From the NCBI GenBank assembly GCA_934728255.1, contig CAKVEC010000020.1, positions 1 through 17,272 on the forward strand: a DNA stretch of 17,272 bases, in the 5' to 3' direction. The notes below the pieces were generated by a model. That model saw only the letters and a program-made list of their open reading frames with translations. It was not told where the DNA came from and made no database searches. This document shows, one piece after another, positions 1 through 7,301 of the stretch (its first letter is position 1; each line of letters begins with the position of its first letter). The position numbers and the translations under genes are program-made. This DNA is from an uncultured Bacteroidales bacterium. GTDB taxonomy: Bacteria; Bacteroidota; Bacteroidia; Bacteroidales; Paludibacteraceae.

Positions 1-237
1 TGGCTTCGTGCCAAGCGGGTTGATCAAATGGAGGAAGAACTTTTAGAGAAAGAGAGACCGATTGTGCAAGGACTGGTGCTGTTTATTCCGATATTAAGCC
101 AATACAATGATATTAAGACACTCGTCACAGGAGAAAATATCTATGGTACAAAAGCAGATGAATTAGATAAGGTATTGTCCTTTATTAACCTGTACTCTCT
201 TGGTGCGGGACGGTTTGGAGGAGGTTTGCATATATAA
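1..237 (+). CDS. 3' end of a gene, PT-TG pre-toxin-like region (partial)
   Basis: The frame is open from the first base and ends with TAA at 235-237, so this is the last 78 codons of a gene that starts outside the window. The visible peptide has a charged stretch (MEEELLEKERP), then a hydrophobic segment running into IPILSQYNDIKTLVTGEN, then a Gly-rich end (GAGRFGGGLHI). The layout of a hydrophobic Pro-containing helix, a polar linker and then TGE resembles the PT-TG (pre-toxin TG) domain that sits just before the toxin in polymorphic toxins. That link rests on motif memory only. No toxin domain follows and no frame downstream continues one, so the gene may be a truncated toxin or something unrelated. 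It is A/T-rich compared with the next genes. An internal ATG at 28 also exists, but the open frame upstream favours a partial gene. Confidence 0.5.
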   Translation, partial: WLRAKRVDQMEEELLEKERPIVQGLVLFIPILSQYNDIKTLVTGENIYGTKADELDKVLSFINLYSLGAGRFGGGLHI

Positions 238-307
238 ATTTCGACATGGCATCACTATTGGCGCGATATTTGTGCAAGGGAAAACAAACCTATATTTTTT
301 GACCATT

Positions 308-1342
308 ATGAAAAAGATTTCTCTTTTTGCGTTTGCCCTATTGGCAACACTTACCGCCACCGCACAGCAGATGCCAGAGGGCTGTTTGCCGGCGAGATTC
401 AAAGTGAGTGCGGACAAAGAAGTGGTATTTGCACGCGGAAACCTGCAATATACCACCCAAGGCGAACACGCTTGCGCCGATGGTACCACCCAGAAAGGTA
501 CATGGCGCATTGCCGACAACCAGTACGATTTTATCGGAGATGACAACGCAAACATCGCCGAAGACTATACCGGTTACATCGACTTGTTCGGCTGGGGAAC
601 CAGCGGTTGGAGCGGTGGCATCGCAGCCTATCAGCCTTGGAGCACAAGTCTGAGCAATGCCAACTATTATGCAGGCGGCAAGGGCGAGAACAACCTGACG
701 GGAGATTACGCCTTTTCCGACTGGGGTGTGTATAACGCCATCTCCAATGCGGGCAACAAACCGCAACTCTGGCGCACCCTGTCTGCGCAGGAAAACACCT
801 ACCTGTTTGTGCTCAACCGCTGGACAATGGCTACCGTGGACGGGAAACTCGGTTTTATGCTTTTCCCGACCGACTTTACCGCTCCAGCAGGCATTACCGT
901 CAAATATGTATGGAATGCAGAAGGAAACGAGGCGCCGACAACTTTCGATGACACCGATTATGCCGGAAATGTTTATACCAAAGAACAGTTCGCAAAATTG
1001 GAAACTGCCGGTGCTGTATTCTTCCCTTGCGCAAAATATCGTATGGATGGCACGTCCATTACTCCGCTCAACACATTGGGAATGTATTGGTCCACCACAC
1101 AAGACTATGCAGAAGACGACACATGGGCATTAGGACTTGGTATTGGTGCGTATGCCGCCAATCCTGCTTCGTTCGGCGATCGTGCCTTTGGTCGCTCCGT
1201 GCGTCTGGTACACGATGTGGATGGTGAAACGGCACTGAACAACGCTACCACAAAAAGCAAGGCACAAAAAGTAGTTGTGAACGGGCAAGTTTATATCCTC
1301 CGCAACGGCGAACTATTCAATATCCTCGGTGCCAAGCAATAA
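308..1342 (+). CDS. Secreted FISUMP-like protein with Bacteroidales C-terminal tail
   Basis: This 344-residue protein starts at ATG 308. The frame is open further upstream (to 200), but the start at 308 gives a clean signal peptide: MKK, a hydrophobic core LFAFALLATLTATA, and AQQ near the cleavage site around residue 20. Residues 30-100 (PARFKVSADKEVVFARGNLQY, then DLFGWGTSGW) are typical of secreted Bacteroidales proteins. Residues 255-303 (GMYWSTTQ, GRSVRLVHD) match the end of a fibrobacter-succinogenes-major-paralogue (FISUMP, C-type-lectin-like) domain. The last 35 residues (KVVVNGQVYILRNGELFNIL) form a tail often seen at the end of exported Bacteroidales proteins. It is probably periplasmic or surface-located; the ligand is unknown. 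A T-rich hairpin lies just after the stop. Confidence 0.75.
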   Translation: MKKISLFAFALLATLTATAQQMPEGCLPARFKVSADKEVVFARGNLQYTTQGEHACADGTTQKGTWRIADNQYDFIGDDNANIAEDYTGYIDLFGWGTSGWSGGIAAYQPWSTSLSNANYYAGGKGENNLTGDYAFSDWGVYNAISNAGNKPQLWRTLSAQENTYLFVLNRWTMATVDGKLGFMLFPTDFTAPAGITVKYVWNAEGNEAPTTFDDTDYAGNVYTKEQFAKLETAGAVFFPCAKYRMDGTSITPLNTLGMYWSTTQDYAEDDTWALGLGIGAYAANPASFGDRAFGRSVRLVHDVDGETALNNATTKSKAQKVVVNGQVYILRNGELFNILGAKQ

Positions 1343-1346
1343 AGAG

Positions 1347-1370
1347 AACACATCAAAAGTTGTGTTTTAT
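1347..1370 (+). terminator. Possible intrinsic terminator after the FISUMP-like gene
   Basis: AACACA (1347-1352) and TGTGTT (1361-1366) form a perfect 6-bp stem with an 8-base loop, and the T-rich run TTTTAT continues past the stem. It starts four bases after the stop codon at 1342. The stem is A/T-rich and short, so it would be a weak terminator, but its place before the next gene's own promoter fits. Confidence 0.35.
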
Positions 1371-1384
1371 AACATAGCGTGAAA

Positions 1385-1416
1385 TTTGGCTACCTTGGGC
1401 AAAAGCAGTACCTTTG
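1385..1416 (+). promoter_or_regulatory. Bacteroidota-type promoter for the CotH-like gene
   Basis: TTTG at 1385-1388 and TACCTTTG at 1409-1416 are separated by exactly 20 bases, a full match to the Bacteroidota primary-sigma pattern (TTTG near -33, TAnnTTTG near -7). Transcription would start near 1420, about 20 bases before ATG 1439. The promoter lies inside the longer frame that opens with GTG at 1379, which argues against that upstream start. Confidence 0.65.
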
Positions 1417-1438
1417 TGCCGTTTTTGTAATTCACATT

Positions 1439-3334
1439 ATGTTTTCCCATTATACTTTTGTCAAATATACTCTGTTGTGCTGTCTGCTGTGGTGCGGTAT
1501 GTCCGCTTCTGCAGCAGACGCTTTATTGTATGGTACGCCTATCGGCAGTTCGCCGTCGGTGGACTACGACAATAATGCGTCCGCCACTACCACCAAGAAC
1601 CTGCCGGCCAATGCATTTGACGGAGACCTAAACACCTACTATGCCTCCTACGACCGCTCTTATACATGGGTCGGATTAGACCTCGGCACACCCCACGTCA
1701 TCACCCGTGTGGGGTGGTCGCCGCGCAACGACGGGGTAGGTCCCAAGCGTATGCTATTGGGCGTCTTCGAGGGAGCCAACTCGCCCGATTTTATCGATGC
1801 TCTACCACTCTATCTTATTGACGAGCAGGGTATTATCGGGCAAATGAGTTATGCGGAAGTAACTATGAGCAAAGGTTTCCGCTATGTGCGCTATGTCGGA
1901 GCAAACAACGGACGTTGCAATGTAGCCGAACTGGCGTTTTACGGACACGAAGGCGCAGGCGACAACAGCCGGCTCTATCGCCCTACACAACTGCCATTGG
2001 TTGTGATACACACCGAGAACACAAAAGAACCGACCGACAAAGTAAACGAAATACCGGGTATTGTTTCTATTGTAGGCGACGACGGTTCGCTGCTTACCGA
2101 CACTGCCACCACCCGCCTTCGCGGCAATGCCTCCATGGAATTCCCAAAGAAGCCCTATCGTATCAAGTTCGCCCATAAGCAATCGCCGCTCAACGCCCCT
2201 GCCAAAGCCAAGAAATGGACACTTATCAACAACTACGGCGACAAAACCTTGTTGCGCAATCTGGTGGCTTTCCGCCTAAGCAACATCATCGGTATGCCCT
2301 ATACGCCTTACTGCCAGGCGGTGGACGTAATGCTCAATGGTGAATATAAGGGCTGCTACCAACTATGTGACCAAATAGAGGTAAACAAAAAGCGCGTCAA
2401 TATCCACGAGATGGAGCCTACTGACACAGCCGGTGAACCCCTTACCGGCGGTTATTTCTGGGAAATAGACGCTTATGCCGACCAAGAACAAAGTTGGTTC
2501 CGCTCCAATCACGGCACACCCGTTACCATCAAATCACCCAAAGACGATGCGATTGTCTCTGCGCAAACCGACTATGTGCGCAACTATTTCAACACTATGG
2601 AGACGGATGTCTATGGCACCAACTACCAAGACCCGATCCGGGGATGGCGGCGGCTCTTGGACGAAGATACATTCCTCAAGCACTTCCTCGTCGGCGAGAT
2701 GTCCGGCAACACAGATACATACTGGAGCGTCTATCAATATAAGCAACGTAGCAACGACACGATTTATACCGGTCCGGTGTGGGATTTCGACCTCGCTTTC
2801 GACAACGACAACCGCACTTATCCCGTCTGCAACCACTCGGATTTTATCTACCGTAGCGGTTCGAGGGCGGGCGATATGCTCACTTTTGTCAATCGCATTA
2901 TCCTGTATGATCCGCAGACGATGGTCTCGCTACGCCACCTGTGGGACAAAGCACGCCACAACGGACTGACGGCGGAAGCATTGTGCAACTACGTGGACAG
3001 CCTTGCTACAGCCTTGGACGAATCGCAACGGCTCAATTTTATGCGGTGGGATATACTCAACCAATGGGTGCATATGAACCCGCAAGTGGCAGGCTCTTAT
3101 GCCGGCGAAATCAATGTCGTTAAAAACTATCTGACCAAGCGGGTTGCGTGGATGGACAACAGATTAGACTACACCTATACCGACCTGCACAATACCTTCG
3201 ACAGCGATGATATGCTCTATCGGGTATGGAATCTGCAAGGTCTATTGATCTACGAGGGAAAAGAAATGCCGCTATTGCCAAGCGGGCTATACATAGTACA
3301 CCACAACGGACAGACCAGTAAACTATTGCAATAA
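1439..3334 (+). CDS. Exported discoidin-like plus CotH-kinase-like protein
   Basis: The protein has 631 residues. ATG 1439 is chosen because a promoter lies just upstream and a signal peptide follows at once (basic FVKY, hydrophobic LLCCLLWC, then SASAA near residue 26). Residues about 30-170 look like a discoidin/F5-8 type C domain (AFDGDLNTYY, WVGLDLG, FRYVRYVG, NVAELAFYG). Residues about 185-500 match the CotH kinase-like family: RLRGNASMEFPKKPYRIKF, NNYGDKTLLRN, GEYKGCYQL and GPVWDFDLAF, where Asp449 and Asp451 sit in the position of the conserved metal-binding pair. CotH proteins are atypical secreted kinases or spore-coat and cell-surface proteins; the substrate here is unknown. The end (YRVWNLQGLLIY, LPSGLYIV) resembles the second half of a type-A sorting-type tail. 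It has its own promoter, so it is probably transcribed alone. Confidence 0.82.
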   Translation: MFSHYTFVKYTLLCCLLWCGMSASAADALLYGTPIGSSPSVDYDNNASATTTKNLPANAFDGDLNTYYASYDRSYTWVGLDLGTPHVITRVGWSPRNDGVGPKRMLLGVFEGANSPDFIDALPLYLIDEQGIIGQMSYAEVTMSKGFRYVRYVGANNGRCNVAELAFYGHEGAGDNSRLYRPTQLPLVVIHTENTKEPTDKVNEIPGIVSIVGDDGSLLTDTATTRLRGNASMEFPKKPYRIKFAHKQSPLNAPAKAKKWTLINNYGDKTLLRNLVAFRLSNIIGMPYTPYCQAVDVMLNGEYKGCYQLCDQIEVNKKRVNIHEMEPTDTAGEPLTGGYFWEIDAYADQEQSWFRSNHGTPVTIKSPKDDAIVSAQTDYVRNYFNTMETDVYGTNYQDPIRGWRRLLDEDTFLKHFLVGEMSGNTDTYWSVYQYKQRSNDTIYTGPVWDFDLAFDNDNRTYPVCNHSDFIYRSGSRAGDMLTFVNRIILYDPQTMVSLRHLWDKARHNGLTAEALCNYVDSLATALDESQRLNFMRWDILNQWVHMNPQVAGSYAGEINVVKNYLTKRVAWMDNRLDYTYTDLHNTFDSDDMLYRVWNLQGLLIYEGKEMPLLPSGLYIVHHNGQTSKLLQ

Positions 3335-3407
3335 AAATTCCATTGCAGGCTTATCAGGCTCACTTTGTACTTATGCATTCCTATCCGTTTCCCTTTTTAC
3401 CACGTAT

Positions 3408-3439
3408 CTTGTATATTTCAGAAAAAAGTAGTAACTTTG
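3408..3439 (+). promoter_or_regulatory. Bacteroidota-type promoter for the fumarase gene
   Basis: TAACTTTG at 3432-3439 is a full match to TAnnTTTG. CTTG at 3408-3411, exactly 20 bases upstream, is a one-base variant of the -33 TTTG element. Transcription would begin near 3443, giving an A-rich leader of about 40 bases with no Shine-Dalgarno before ATG 3486, as is usual in this phylum. Confidence 0.6.
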
Positions 3440-3485
3440 CACGCTACTATAATAACGTATATAAACGCATAAACAAAATATAAAT

Positions 3486-5126
3486 ATGGAATTTAAGTAT
3501 GCACCGATGTTTCAACTCGGTAAAGACGAGACGGAGTACTATCTGCTGACCAAAGACTATGTGTCGGTTGGCGAGTTTGAGGGACACCCCATCCTAAAAG
3601 TGGAAGCCGAAGGCCTCACCAAGATGGCGCAACAGGCTTTCCACGATGTGAGTTTCATGCTGCGCCGCAGCCACAATGAGCAGGTAGCCAAGATACTGCG
3701 CGACCCCGAAGCCAGTGCGAACGACAAATATGTGGCTCTCACCTTCCTGCGCAATGCCGAGGTGGCTTGCAAGGGGCAACTGCCGCTCTGTCAGGACACG
3801 GGTACGGCTATCGTACACGGCGAGAAAGGGCAGCAGGTATGGACGGGCTACTGCGACGAAGAGGCATTGAGTCACGGTGTGTATAATACCTACACGCAGG
3901 ACAACCTGCGCTATTCGCAGAATGCACCGCTGTCGATGTACGAGGAAGTGAACACCAAGTGCAACCTGCCCGCACAGATAGACATCGAGGCTACCGAGGG
4001 TATGGAATACCGTTTCCTCTGCGTAACCAAAGGCGGCGGCAGCGCAAACAAGACCTACCTCTATCAGGAGACCAAAGCACGTATCCAAAACCCCGGTACG
4101 CTGATTCCGTTCCTCGTCGAGAAGATGAAGAGCCTCGGTACTGCCGCTTGCCCACCGTATCATATCGCTATCGTGATAGGCGGCACCAGTGCGGAGAAGA
4201 ACCTGCTGACCGTCAAATTGGCATCCACCCACTACTACGACAGCCTGCCCACCACGGGCGATGAGACAGGGCGTGCCTTCCGCGATACCGAATTGGAGAA
4301 GACACTGCTGCAAGAGGCATACAAAATCGGTCTCGGTGCACAGTTCGGCGGCAAGTATATGGCGCACGATGTGCGTGTGGTACGCCTGCCACGCCACGGT
4401 GCCAGTTGCCCAATCGGCTTAGGCGTCAGTTGCTCCGCCGACCGCAACATCAAGTGCAAAATCAACAAAGACGGTATCTGGATTGAGCGTATGGACAACA
4501 ATCCCGGCAGCCTGATACCCGAGGAGTTGCGCAATGCGGGCGAGGGCGATGCCGTGCGTATCGACCTCAACCAGCCGATGCGCGATGTATGCAATATCCT
4601 GACCCAATACCCAATCGGCACCCGTCTCTCGCTTAACGGCACGATCATCGTGGGTCGCGACATCGCCCATGCGAAAATCAAGGCACGCTTGGACGCCGGC
4701 GAGCCGATGCCCGAATATCTCAAGAACCACCCCATCTACTATGCAGGTCCCGCCAAGACGCCCAAGGGTATGGCTTGCGGCTCTATGGGACCGACCACGG
4801 CAGGACGTATGGATCCGTATGTAGACGAGTTCCAAGACCACGGAGGCAGCCTGATTATGCTGGCAAAGGGCAACCGCTCGATAGATGTAACCAATGCATG
4901 CAAGAAGCACGGCGGGTTCTATCTCGGTTCGATTGGCGGTCCGGCTGCTATCCTGGCACAAGAGAACATCAAGTCCATCGAGTGCGTGGAGTATCCCGAG
5001 TTGGGTATGGAAGCCATCTGGAAAATCGAGGTGGAGAACTTCCCTGCATTCATCCTCGTGGATGACAAGGGCAACGACTTCTTCAAGCAACTGAAACCGT
5101 GTACAGGGTGCACCATACTCAATTAA
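3486..5126 (+). CDS. fum: Fumarate hydratase, class I (iron-sulfur)
   Basis: This 546-residue protein is a full-length class I fumarase: the single-chain, oxygen-sensitive 4Fe-4S enzyme that interconverts fumarate and malate, here probably in the reductive branch of a fermentative Bacteroidales cell. Three cysteines have the spacing of the cluster ligands in E. coli FumA: Cys102 (LCQDTGTA), Cys222 (GTAACPPYHIAIVIGG) and Cys316 (GLGVSCSADRN). Other hallmarks are GGGSANKTYLYQ, CGSMGPTTAGRMDPYVDEFQ, GSLIMLAKGNRS and, near the C-terminus, GFYLGSIGGPAA and ECVEYPELGMEAIWKIEVE. The start is fixed by the promoter and A-rich leader. The gene stands alone; an inverted repeat follows it. Long reverse-strand open frames inside it are coding shadows. 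The enzyme class is certain; the choice among fumA, fumB or fum as a symbol is not. Confidence 0.95.
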   Translation: MEFKYAPMFQLGKDETEYYLLTKDYVSVGEFEGHPILKVEAEGLTKMAQQAFHDVSFMLRRSHNEQVAKILRDPEASANDKYVALTFLRNAEVACKGQLPLCQDTGTAIVHGEKGQQVWTGYCDEEALSHGVYNTYTQDNLRYSQNAPLSMYEEVNTKCNLPAQIDIEATEGMEYRFLCVTKGGGSANKTYLYQETKARIQNPGTLIPFLVEKMKSLGTAACPPYHIAIVIGGTSAEKNLLTVKLASTHYYDSLPTTGDETGRAFRDTELEKTLLQEAYKIGLGAQFGGKYMAHDVRVVRLPRHGASCPIGLGVSCSADRNIKCKINKDGIWIERMDNNPGSLIPEELRNAGEGDAVRIDLNQPMRDVCNILTQYPIGTRLSLNGTIIVGRDIAHAKIKARLDAGEPMPEYLKNHPIYYAGPAKTPKGMACGSMGPTTAGRMDPYVDEFQDHGGSLIMLAKGNRSIDVTNACKKHGGFYLGSIGGPAAILAQENIKSIECVEYPELGMEAIWKIEVENFPAFILVDDKGNDFFKQLKPCTGCTILN

Positions 5127-5158
5127 CAGGCTATAATTAACATTAATATACCGAGCAG

Positions 5159-5202
5159 GTTATAGGTCTCATTGGACTTATTAGCCCAATTAGACCTATA
5201 AC
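5159..5202. repeat. Inverted repeat between the fumarase and LytM-like genes
   Basis: GTTATAGGTCTCATTGG (5159-5175) pairs with 5186-5202 over 17 positions with one mismatch, around a 10-base loop (ACTTATTAGC). There is no T-run after it, so it is not a standard intrinsic terminator. It could protect the 3' end of the fumarase mRNA, affect translation of the next gene, which starts 12 bases later, or be a dispersed intergenic repeat unit. Confidence 0.7.
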
Positions 5203-5213
5203 ATCTCCTATCT

Positions 5214-6053
5214 ATGAGTAGCAATCAGCAGAAAAAAGGGTTCTGGCAACGGGCACGGTACAAGTACCGATTGACCGTGATGGATGAGAGCAACCTGAAC
5301 GAGAAATGGCATATCCGTTTGAGCGGCCTGGGGGCTTTCAGTATCCTGTTTCTGCTCTTTGTGGTGGTAGTAGGAGCCTTATCGCTGCTGATTATCTATA
5401 CCCCTATCCGCAATATCCTGCCCGGCTATAACGAGAGCATTCGCCAGCAACTCATATCCGAGTCGGCACGGGTGGATTCTCTCACCACCGACCTTGAACT
5501 GCAACGCCGCTATTTGGAAGTAATCAAGCAGGTTACGGCGGGTGAGGTTCAGTCCGACACCGTTCAGCGTCTCGACTCTATGCAGATTGTTATGCGTGCC
5601 GAGTTGCTCGAAGCCAAGAACCGGGCTACAGAGGAGTTCCTCTCGCAATACGAAGAGAAGGAGAAAGACTATCTGCAGTTCTTCGACACACCTAACACTT
5701 TGCCTACCATCAGTTTCTTTCGCCCCGTTCAGGGCGTAGTTATCACCCACTGCTCTCCCGAGCAGAAACAATATGCCGTCGTGGTACAAACCACAGAGCA
5801 CAAGAACGTCACCTCCGTCCTGTCCGGAACGGTCATCTATGTGCAACAGGAACAGGACGATGTCTATACGCTGATGGTACAACACGAGAACTACCTCAGT
5901 GTCTATCGGCAAATAGGCACCGTACTCAAGACGGTAGGCGCACAGGTACAATCGGGCGAGACACTCGGTATGGTCGGCGAGCAACGACTATTGGGCTTCG
6001 AACTATGGAAAAACGGACAATGCATCAACCCCGAAGAGGTCATTGCATTTTGA
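5214..6053 (+). CDS. Membrane-anchored degenerate LytM/M23-domain protein
   Basis: This 279-residue protein has a basic cytoplasmic N-terminus (residues 1-36), one membrane helix (about 37-62, LSGLGAFSILFLLFVVVVGA), a Glu/Arg/Leu-rich likely coiled coil (about 72-155) and a C-terminal LytM/M23 peptidase-like fold (about 165-279). The fold is recognised from FRPVQGVV, LSGTVIYV, YTLMVQHENYLSVY, GETLGMVGE and LGFELWKNGQCINP. The zinc-binding residues appear lost: no HxxxD near 185-195, YRQI where YxHL is expected, and LGFE where LHFE is expected. It is therefore probably a non-catalytic regulator of cell-wall hydrolases, as in the EnvC/NlpD class, facing the periplasm. It is 33 bases upstream of dxr in the same direction, so co-transcription with dxr and rseP is likely. 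Confidence 0.8.
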   Translation: MSSNQQKKGFWQRARYKYRLTVMDESNLNEKWHIRLSGLGAFSILFLLFVVVVGALSLLIIYTPIRNILPGYNESIRQQLISESARVDSLTTDLELQRRYLEVIKQVTAGEVQSDTVQRLDSMQIVMRAELLEAKNRATEEFLSQYEEKEKDYLQFFDTPNTLPTISFFRPVQGVVITHCSPEQKQYAVVVQTTEHKNVTSVLSGTVIYVQQEQDDVYTLMVQHENYLSVYRQIGTVLKTVGAQVQSGETLGMVGEQRLLGFELWKNGQCINPEEVIAF

Positions 6054-6066
6054 GATGGCTGAATTG

Positions 6067-6089
6067 GTAAATTTGTAAATTTGTAAATG
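6067..6089. repeat. GTAAATTT octamer repeat before dxr
   Basis: Three adjacent copies of GTAAATTT-type octamers (starting at 6067, 6075 and 6083, the last reading GTAAATGA) fill most of the gap between the LytM-like gene and dxr. The last copy contains the dxr start codon. The run is preceded by AATTG, as is the related repeat at the other end of dxr. It also supplies the A/T-rich leader that Bacteroidota ribosomes favour. Confidence 0.75.
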
Positions 6090-7250
6090 AAACAGATTGC
6101 GATATTAGGCAGCACGGGCAGTATCGGCACGCAGACCCTTGATGTGGTGCGGGCAAATCCCGACCGCTTTCAGGTATATGCCATCTCGGCAAATCGGAGT
6201 ATTAACTTGCTCATCAGGCAAGCGTATGAGTTCCGCCCCGAGGTGGTATGCATCGCTGACGAGAGTCTCTATCAACCTTTGAGAGATGCTCTCTCCGACC
6301 TGCCGGTCAAAGTATGGGCAGGCGCAGATGCCATAGCCGAAATGGTTACAATGCCGAGTATTGACATTGTGGTAGCGGCTATGGTGGGCTATGCAGGTTT
6401 GCGCCCCACCATGGAGGCTATACGTGCGGGCAAAACCATCGCCCTTGCCAACAAGGAGACCCTCGTCGTAGCGGGCGATATTATCTGCCGTCTGGCACAG
6501 CAGTACCACGCCCCTATCCTGCCTGTGGACAGCGAGCACTCGGCTATCTTTCAGTCGCTTGCGGGCGAACAGGACAACGAGATAGAGAAGATACTCCTGA
6601 CCGCCAGCGGCGGACCTTTCCGCACCTTCTCCCGCGAGCAGATGGCACACGTTACGGCAGCCGATGCCCTCAAACACCCCAATTGGGACATGGGTGCGAA
6701 AATCACCATCGACTCCGCCAGTATGATGAACAAAGGTTTCGAGGTCATCGAAGCCAAGTGGCTGTTCGGCGTGGAGGTGGAGAAAATCGAGGTGCAGGTG
6801 CACCCGCAGTCGATCGTCCATAGTGCGGTGCAGTTCCGCGACGGAGCGGTGAAAGCCCAACTCGGAGCCCCCGACATGCGCCTGCCTATCCAGTATGCGC
6901 TCACCTATCCCGAGCGGCTTCCGAGCAATTTCCCGCGCTTGGACCTGTTCCGCACACACGACCTGACTTTCGAGAAACCCGATTTGGAACGTTTCCCGAA
7001 CCTCGGTCTGGCATACCAAGCCACCCGCCGCGGAGGCAATATGCCGTGCGTACTCAATGCAGCCAACGAGGTGGCAAACCTGGCTTTCCGCCAAGGAAAA
7101 TGTGGTTTCCTTCAGATGTCGGACATCATAGCCGATACGATGGCAAAAGCGAACTATATCGCTGCCCCCACCTACGAAGACTACGTGCAGACGGACACGG
7201 CGGCAAGACAGATCGCCCGGGCAATAATTGGTAAATTAGCAAATGTGTAA
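6087..7250 (+). CDS. dxr: 1-deoxy-D-xylulose 5-phosphate reductoisomerase
   Basis: This 387-residue protein is full length for Dxr (IspC), the cytosolic NADPH-dependent enzyme that turns 1-deoxy-D-xylulose 5-phosphate into 2-C-methyl-D-erythritol 4-phosphate in the MEP isoprenoid pathway; it is the target of fosmidomycin. The NADPH-binding loop GSTGSIGTQTLDVV is at residues 8-21. The metal ligands are Asp148 and Glu150 (LPVDSEHSAIFQ) and Glu219 (MMNKGFEVIEAKWLF). Also visible are LTASGGPFR (171-179), HPNWDMGAKITIDSASM, VHPQSIVHSAVQF and NAANEVA. It sits between the LytM-like gene (33 bases) and rseP (51 bases), probably in one operon. Its last six codons (GKLANV) lie within an octamer repeat that runs on past the stop. 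Confidence 0.97.
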   Translation: MKQIAILGSTGSIGTQTLDVVRANPDRFQVYAISANRSINLLIRQAYEFRPEVVCIADESLYQPLRDALSDLPVKVWAGADAIAEMVTMPSIDIVVAAMVGYAGLRPTMEAIRAGKTIALANKETLVVAGDIICRLAQQYHAPILPVDSEHSAIFQSLAGEQDNEIEKILLTASGGPFRTFSREQMAHVTAADALKHPNWDMGAKITIDSASMMNKGFEVIEAKWLFGVEVEKIEVQVHPQSIVHSAVQFRDGAVKAQLGAPDMRLPIQYALTYPERLPSNFPRLDLFRTHDLTFEKPDLERFPNLGLAYQATRRGGNMPCVLNAANEVANLAFRQGKCGFLQMSDIIADTMAKANYIAAPTYEDYVQTDTAARQIARAIIGKLANV

Positions 7251-7262
7251 ATTTGTAAATTT
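7231..7262. repeat. GTAAATTT octamer repeat across the dxr stop codon
   Basis: Four consecutive octamers read GTAAATTA, GCAAATGT, GTAAATTT and GTAAATTT (7231-7262). The first two lie inside dxr and encode its final residues; the stop codon falls in the third. The run is again preceded by AATTG, so dxr is flanked by direct repeats of the same family. Confidence 0.75.
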
Positions 7263-7295
7263 CATTCATAATTCTTCATTCATAATTCCTAATTA
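7261..7295. repeat. 14-bp tandem repeat in the rseP leader
   Basis: TTCATTCATAATTC occurs twice in tandem (7261-7274 and 7275-7288), followed by CTAATTA and an A-run directly before ATG 7302. The unit itself splits into 7-base halves (TTCATTC and ATAATTC). It probably acts as an unstructured A/T-rich translation leader, or is a mobile intergenic repeat; no promoter match is visible in it. Confidence 0.7.
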
Positions 7296-7301
7296 GAAAA
7301 A

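Noticed and set aside
269..300. Possible promoter TTTG-N20-TATTTTTT before the FISUMP-like gene
   Set aside because: The -7 element misses its final G and would start transcription only about four bases before ATG 308, so the match is too weak to list.
338..1102. 254-residue reverse-strand open frame opposite the FISUMP-like gene
   Set aside because: The plus-strand frame has a signal peptide and recognisable domain ends; the reverse one has neither.
1379..1438. Longer start (GTG 1379) for the CotH-like gene
   Set aside because: A full promoter match lies inside this stretch, and the signal peptide begins properly at ATG 1439.
3594..4397. 267-residue reverse-strand open frame inside the fumarase gene
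   Set aside because: It lies fully inside a strong fumarase gene on the other strand, shows no recognisable family and fits the usual shadow of a GC-rich coding sequence.
6105..7094. 329-residue reverse-strand open frame inside dxr
   Set aside because: dxr motifs are complete on the plus strand; the reverse frame is Cys/His-rich shadow sequence with no family match.
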